DNA of 64,000 nt. Source: CAYRHJ01 sp964424105. Lineage in GTDB: Bacteria > Planctomycetota > Phycisphaerae > UBA1845. This document shows positions 62,752-64,000 of the stretch, piece by piece. The position numbers were made by a program, and so were the translations under genes. Location of the stretch: positions 1 to 64,000 of the forward strand of contig CAYRHJ010000034.1 in NCBI GenBank assembly GCA_964424105.1, in the 5' to 3' direction. The number at the start of each line of letters is the position of its first letter. Positions within the stretch are counted from its first letter, which is position 1. The notes below the pieces were generated by a model. The model had not been told where the DNA came from and did no database searches. It saw only the letters and a list, made by a program, of their open reading frames with translations.

Positions 62752-64000
62752 TTACGAGTCAGGCCCATCAGCCACCACGGACCGCCTGCGGAAACCATCC
62801 AGAATCAAACGGAACGGATCGCCCACCGGCGCCACGAACAAGTGCGCGTCCGTCAACATCCGCCGACGCGGCAGAGGCCCCCGCCCGTCAATGTCGATCT
62901 CAGCCTCCGCATTCAACACCTGATCCATCACCAGGTTGACGATGGCCAAGGCACTGAACACGTCCACCTCGGTGTCACCATCCAGCGAATGACGACCGTC
63001 GAAGAAGCTCGGCGGCGCGAACGCGGTGATCAAGTTGATGGCTGTGTTGGGATGCCCGAACCGAAACGCGTTGCGTCGCGGCAGGTAGCTCCGGGGGACC
63101 AACTCCACACCGTCCAGCGTCCGTGGTGAATCGGATTCAAAGTCCACCTCGTCGAACGAAACCGAAGCCCCATTGTCCGCCCGACGGTAATACAGGCGAA
63201 TGTCCGTCGCCCGCCAATCGTCCGAACCGAACAGCGTCGGACGAAAGGGCGCCGTCGGCTCGTCCACGTCGTGTTCACCATTCCCGTTGATGTCATCGAA
63301 ATACGGATCGCCGTCCGGGTTGTAACGGTCGTTGGGCACTTCCGTACCGAACACGTGCGTAAATTCGACGGCCTCTATATCCAAGCCCACGACGTTCCGT
63401 ACGTTCACCAAGATAAAACCGGGATCAACAAACCCACCGTCAGGCGGCGGAATTGGCCCCTCGTCCACCAACGGCGGCAAACCGTCATCCGGCGGCAAAT
63501 CACCGTCCGGCGGCGAACCGTCATCGACAGGCACCTCGTCACCCGGAACATCAGATATCGCGTCGCCGTCGCCTTCCTCCGATGGAATCACTTCCCCGTC
63601 GTCCGGCGGGGGAGGCTCGTCACCATCCGGTGGCGGAACGTCACCATCCGGCGGTGGAACGTCACCATCCGGCGGCGGAATATCACCATCCGGCGGCGGC
63701 ATATCACCATCCGGTGGCGGCACGTCACCATCAGGTGGCGGTAACGCGCCGTCCGGCGGGCGATCATTGAATTGCTCCTCGAAGTCCGCGGGCCTATCCG
63801 GCGGGGCACGGAAAAAGTCCGTCGGGTCTTGTTCACCCGCAGGCCGACCCGTCGCCTCGTTATACAGCGCGAATTCTCCCGTCTCCTCGGATCCGGGAAT
63901 GAACATCAACAGATTCCGCCCAGCCGGATTGAACGTCGCCGTCCCACTCGATTGATCGTAATCCACTCGCACCGGCTCCGCGTCCCGACCCGGACGAGTC
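62752..64000 (-). CDS. Secreted repeat-rich protein (partial, N-terminus outside window)
   Basis: At least 415 residues; the frame stays open to the right edge, so the gene begins beyond it. The visible part starts with TRPGRDAEPVRVDYDQSSG and ATFNPAGRNLLMFIPGSEE. A heptapeptide array PPPDGDx (six units) and other Pro/Asp/Gly-rich runs follow over ~110 residues. A globular C-terminal region (DPGFILVNVRNVVGLDIEAVEF through LILDGFRRRS) holds an EF-hand-like DDINGNGEHDVDEP. It is probably extracellular and may bind calcium (inference). I do not recognise a named domain. Confidence 0.7.
   Translation of the reverse strand, partial: TRPGRDAEPVRVDYDQSSGTATFNPAGRNLLMFIPGSEETGEFALYNEATGRPAGEQDPTDFFRAPPDRPADFEEQFNDRPPDGALPPPDGDVPPPDGDMPPPDGDIPPPDGDVPPPDGDVPPPDGDEPPPPDDGEVIPSEEGDGDAISDVPGDEVPVDDGSPPDGDLPPDDGLPPLVDEGPIPPPDGGFVDPGFILVNVRNVVGLDIEAVEFTHVFGTEVPNDRYNPDGDPYFDDINGNGEHDVDEPTAPFRPTLFGSDDWRATDIRLYYRRADNGASVSFDEVDFESDSPRTLDGVELVPRSYLPRRNAFRFGHPNTAINLITAFAPPSFFDGRHSLDGDTEVDVFSALAIVNLVMDQVLNAEAEIDIDGRGPLPRRRMLTDAHLFVAPVGDPFRLILDGFRRRSVVADGPDS
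63620..63745 (-). repeat. 21-bp tandem repeat coding for PPPDGDx
   Basis: Six 21-bp units read on the minus strand as PPPDGD followed by V, M, I, V, V or E. Neighbouring Pro/Asp/Gly-rich sequence on both sides looks like older, diverged units. Confidence 0.85.

Overview
This window looks like chromosome from a GC-rich Gram-negative-type bacterium, most probably a planctomycete of the Phycisphaerae kind. The taxon is inferred from gene content: a secreted protein ending in two planctomycete-style dockerin-like repeats, a secreted Pro/Asp/Gly-rich protein, two groEL genes flanking groES, a b558-type succinate dehydrogenase, frequent GTG/TTG starts, and a very large fused membrane/spermidine-synthase-like protein. 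No rRNA, tRNA, CRISPR array, prophage or transposase was seen.

Layout. 0-4 kb: the 3' end of a DNA methyltransferase/endonuclease-type gene, a repeat-filled spacer, fabI, then the overlapping pair thrB-thrC. 4.5-15.2 kb: a Tad/Flp pilus locus in one direction (flp, cpaA, tadE-like, cpaB, VWA-containing tadG, cpaE, cpaF, tadB, tadC). No secretin (cpaC/rcpA) gene is present in it, and most of its spacers carry dispersed repeats. 15.2-19 kb: a minus-strand block with an NTF2-like membrane protein, a GT4 glycosyltransferase translationally coupled to two related lipoproteins, and a DUF2752 protein. 19-22.8 kb: sdhCAB behind a good sigma-70-type promoter. 23-30.5 kb: a LuxR-type regulator, a CgeB-like glycosyltransferase, and a tight glycan-type operon (GT2, GT4, AsnB-type amidotransferase, SAM methyltransferase). 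30.6-43.4 kb: glpD, an RDD protein, a QueC-like protein with an altered PP-loop, DUF1015, DUF547, a crotonase, miaA coupled to an orphan ABC ATPase, and a VanZ-like protein. 43.8-50.2 kb: a chaperone block groEL1-groES-groEL2-dnaJ-grpE followed by two zinc-ribbon genes (FmdB-type, yacG). 50.2-52.8 kb: an EamA exporter, a single-CXXCH membrane protein and a MarR regulator with a palindromic site upstream. 52.9-64 kb: the dockerin-like secreted protein, the 1123-residue spermidine-synthase fusion, an MBL-fold hydrolase, a SagB-type double nitroreductase, and the repeat-rich secreted protein cut by the window edge.

The least ordinary content is between the genes. At least six dispersed repeat families occupy most long spacers. 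I name them here. R1 is an ATTCCGGC hairpin with a 4-nt loop and compensatory stem changes. R2 is a GACCG...CGGTC motif followed by CGCGGCTC. R3 is a perfect 9-bp hairpin whose arms are a Shine-Dalgarno sequence and its anti-Shine-Dalgarno complement. R4 is a CCATCCATCGC motif. R5 is a ~116-bp unit with two hairpins. R6 is a ~147-bp MITE-like element with inverted ends. R3 followed by R1 builds a ready-made SD-ATG start, and at cpaF this start is in frame with the gene.
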